Assembly (NCBI GenBank): GCA_958423465.1
Contig: CATZRD010000036.1
Span: 1 to 25,442, forward strand
Length of the DNA stretch: 25,442 nucleotides
Source of the DNA: an uncultured Oscillospiraceae bacterium
GTDB taxonomy: Bacteria > Bacillota > Clostridia > Oscillospirales > Oscillospiraceae
Direction of reading: 5' to 3'
Position 1 is the stretch's first letter. Each line of letters starts with the position of its first letter. The position numbers were made by a program, and so were the translations under genes. Below, one piece after another: positions 24,635-25,442 of the stretch. Under the pieces are notes generated by a model. That model was given only the letters and a program-made list of their open reading frames with translations. It searched no databases and was not told the origin of the DNA.

Positions 24635-24659
24635 GGCGCCGCCTCCTTTCGTTTTTCCC

Positions 24660-24689
24660 AATCTAGCACAGGTCCGGCGGGCCTGTCAA
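24660..24689 (-). promoter_or_regulatory. Promoter of the pseudouridine synthase gene
   Basis: On the minus strand a perfect -35 TTGACA (24689-24684) and an extended -10 TGC-TAGATT (TAGATT at 24665-24660) are 18 bases apart. The leader would be under 25 bases, enough for the ribosome binding site. Confidence 0.7.
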
Positions 24690-24753
24690 GACCGTCCGCC
24701 CCGGGGAAACAGAGAAAGAATGGAGGACTTGCAGAAATTTCCTGGGAAAATAC

Positions 24754-24782
24754 TTGCAATTGCCATAGGAATACGGTAGAAT
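24754..24782 (+). promoter_or_regulatory. Vegetative promoter of efp
   Basis: TTGCAA (24754-24759) and TAGAAT (24777-24782) are spaced by 17 bases, 39 bases before the efp start. It is divergent from the synthase promoter, with 64 bases between the two -35 elements. Confidence 0.8.
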
Positions 24783-24821
24783 ACCGATGGAAACTATATT
24801 CCTGAAGGAGGATACTGAAAT

Positions 24822-25391
24822 ATGGCTACGATCACGGCTGGTGAGTTCCGCAACGGAGTCACCTTTGAAATGGACGGAAAGGTCATGCAGGTGGTGGAGT
24901 TCCAGCACGTCAAGCCCGGCAAGGGCGCGGCCTTCGTCCGCACCAAGATGAAGAACGTGGTGACCGGCGGCGTCACCGAGACCAGCTTCAACCCTACCGC
25001 CAAGTTCGAGCAGGCGTTTGTGGAGCGCAAGGACATGGAGTACAGCTACAACGACGGCGACCTGTACTACTTCATGGACCAGGAGACCTATGATATGGTG
25101 CCCCTGAGCCGGGACCTGCTGGGCGACGCCTTCCGCTTCGTCAAGGAGAACACGGTGTGCAAGGTGCTCAGCTACAAGGGCACCGTATTCGGTCTGGAGT
25201 GCCCCAACTTCATGGACCTGGAGGTCACGGATACCGAGCCGGGCTTCGCCGGCAACACCGCGACCAACGTGACCAAGCCCGCCACCCTGGAGACCGGCGC
25301 GGAGATCAAGGTGCCCCTCTTTATCGATGTGGGCGACAAGATCACCATCGACACCCGCACCGGCGAGTACCTGGGCCGCTGCAAGAACTGA
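24822..25391 (+). CDS. efp: Translation elongation factor P
   Basis: EF-P relieves ribosome stalling at polyproline stretches. The 189-residue protein has three beta-barrel domains. The first carries FQHVKPGKGAAFVRTK, with Lys34 at the loop tip where EF-P is post-translationally modified in many bacteria. PGKG with lysine here, plus Pro32 near the tip, fits lysine-type modification rather than arginine rhamnosylation. The C-terminus (VPLFIDVGDKITIDTRTGEYLGR) is the family signature. The start follows AAGGAGG by 10 bases. No modification gene (EpmA/EpmB or YmfI-like) is in this window. No terminator is seen before the window ends. Confidence 0.98.
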   Translation: MATITAGEFRNGVTFEMDGKVMQVVEFQHVKPGKGAAFVRTKMKNVVTGGVTETSFNPTAKFEQAFVERKDMEYSYNDGDLYYFMDQETYDMVPLSRDLLGDAFRFVKENTVCKVLSYKGTVFGLECPNFMDLEVTDTEPGFAGNTATNVTKPATLETGAEIKVPLFIDVGDKITIDTRTGEYLGRCKN

Positions 25392-25442
25392 AAGGATTCC
25401 TGACAGAACCGGCGTGGAGGCAGCGGCGGGTGTCGATGCCCG

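Noticed and set aside
25392..25442. Start of another gene after efp
   Set aside because: TGGAGG at 25415-25420 precedes a GTG at 25430 and an ATG at 25436, but fewer than five codons are in the window, so nothing can be called.

Overview
The window reads as chromosome of a GC-rich, endospore-forming Firmicute, most likely in the Oscillospiraceae (Flavonifractor / Intestinimonas / Lawsonibacter-like gut clostridia). The grounds are a clear sporulation sigma-G gene beside a YlmC/YmxH gene, an Asp23-nusB-xseA-xseB-ispA cluster in Firmicute order, clostridial-type glutamate dehydrogenases, strong GGAGG ribosome binding sites and heavy GC-ending codon use. It is almost entirely core genome: I see no phage, transposase, CRISPR, rRNA or tRNA. 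The family assignment is inference from gene content, not from a search.

Layout. 1-6408 (+): the 3' end of a SAM-dependent methyltransferase; a VanZ-like membrane protein; the energy-coupling-factor module ecfA1-ecfA2-ecfT, with ecfA1 and ecfA2 separated by a multi-hairpin repeat-like block; truA; a membrane-anchored predicted beta-propeller protein (DUF5711-like); and a CvpA-family protein. 6409-9677 (+): a double-AAA Clp ATPase with an N-terminal four-cysteine zinc finger, behind an operator-like dyad, then a 69-residue four-cysteine protein and an ElaA-type acetyltransferase. 9681-11541 (+): glnS with its own near-consensus promoter and a terminator. 11585-12804 (+): sigG, with a candidate forespore-type promoter, and the YlmC/YmxH gene, closed by a bidirectional terminator. 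12805-14926 (+): a structured intergenic block, then rpsB-tsf with a vegetative promoter, a foldable leader and a terminator.

14968-20330 (+): a promoter followed by Asp23, nusB, xseA, xseB, ispA, a DUF212/PAP2-related membrane protein, a family 8 glycosyltransferase and mntP, closed by a long hairpin. These genes combine transcription antitermination, exonuclease VII, isoprenoid synthesis, envelope functions and manganese export. 20338-23150 (-): two tandem glutamate dehydrogenase genes with a promoter in front of the first. 23150-23533 is noncoding with several inverted repeats. 23534-23906 (-): a cold-shock protein with a leader of about 125 nt. 23972-24689 (-): an RluA-family pseudouridine synthase. 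24754-25391 (+): efp with its own promoter, divergent from the synthase.

The strongest unusual signal is in the glutamate dehydrogenase pair. The upstream copy keeps all active-site residues and has NADP-type coenzyme positions. The downstream copy has NAD-type positions but carries alanine where the catalytic lysine (Lys125 in Clostridium symbiosum numbering) should be and glycine at the conserved Asn373, while the substrate-binding residues remain. It looks like an intact, co-transcribed pseudo-enzyme or altered-function subunit. The other points are modest: the operator-like dyad before the Clp gene, the inverted repeat upstream of the gdh promoter, the rpsB leader, and two intergenic repeat-like blocks.
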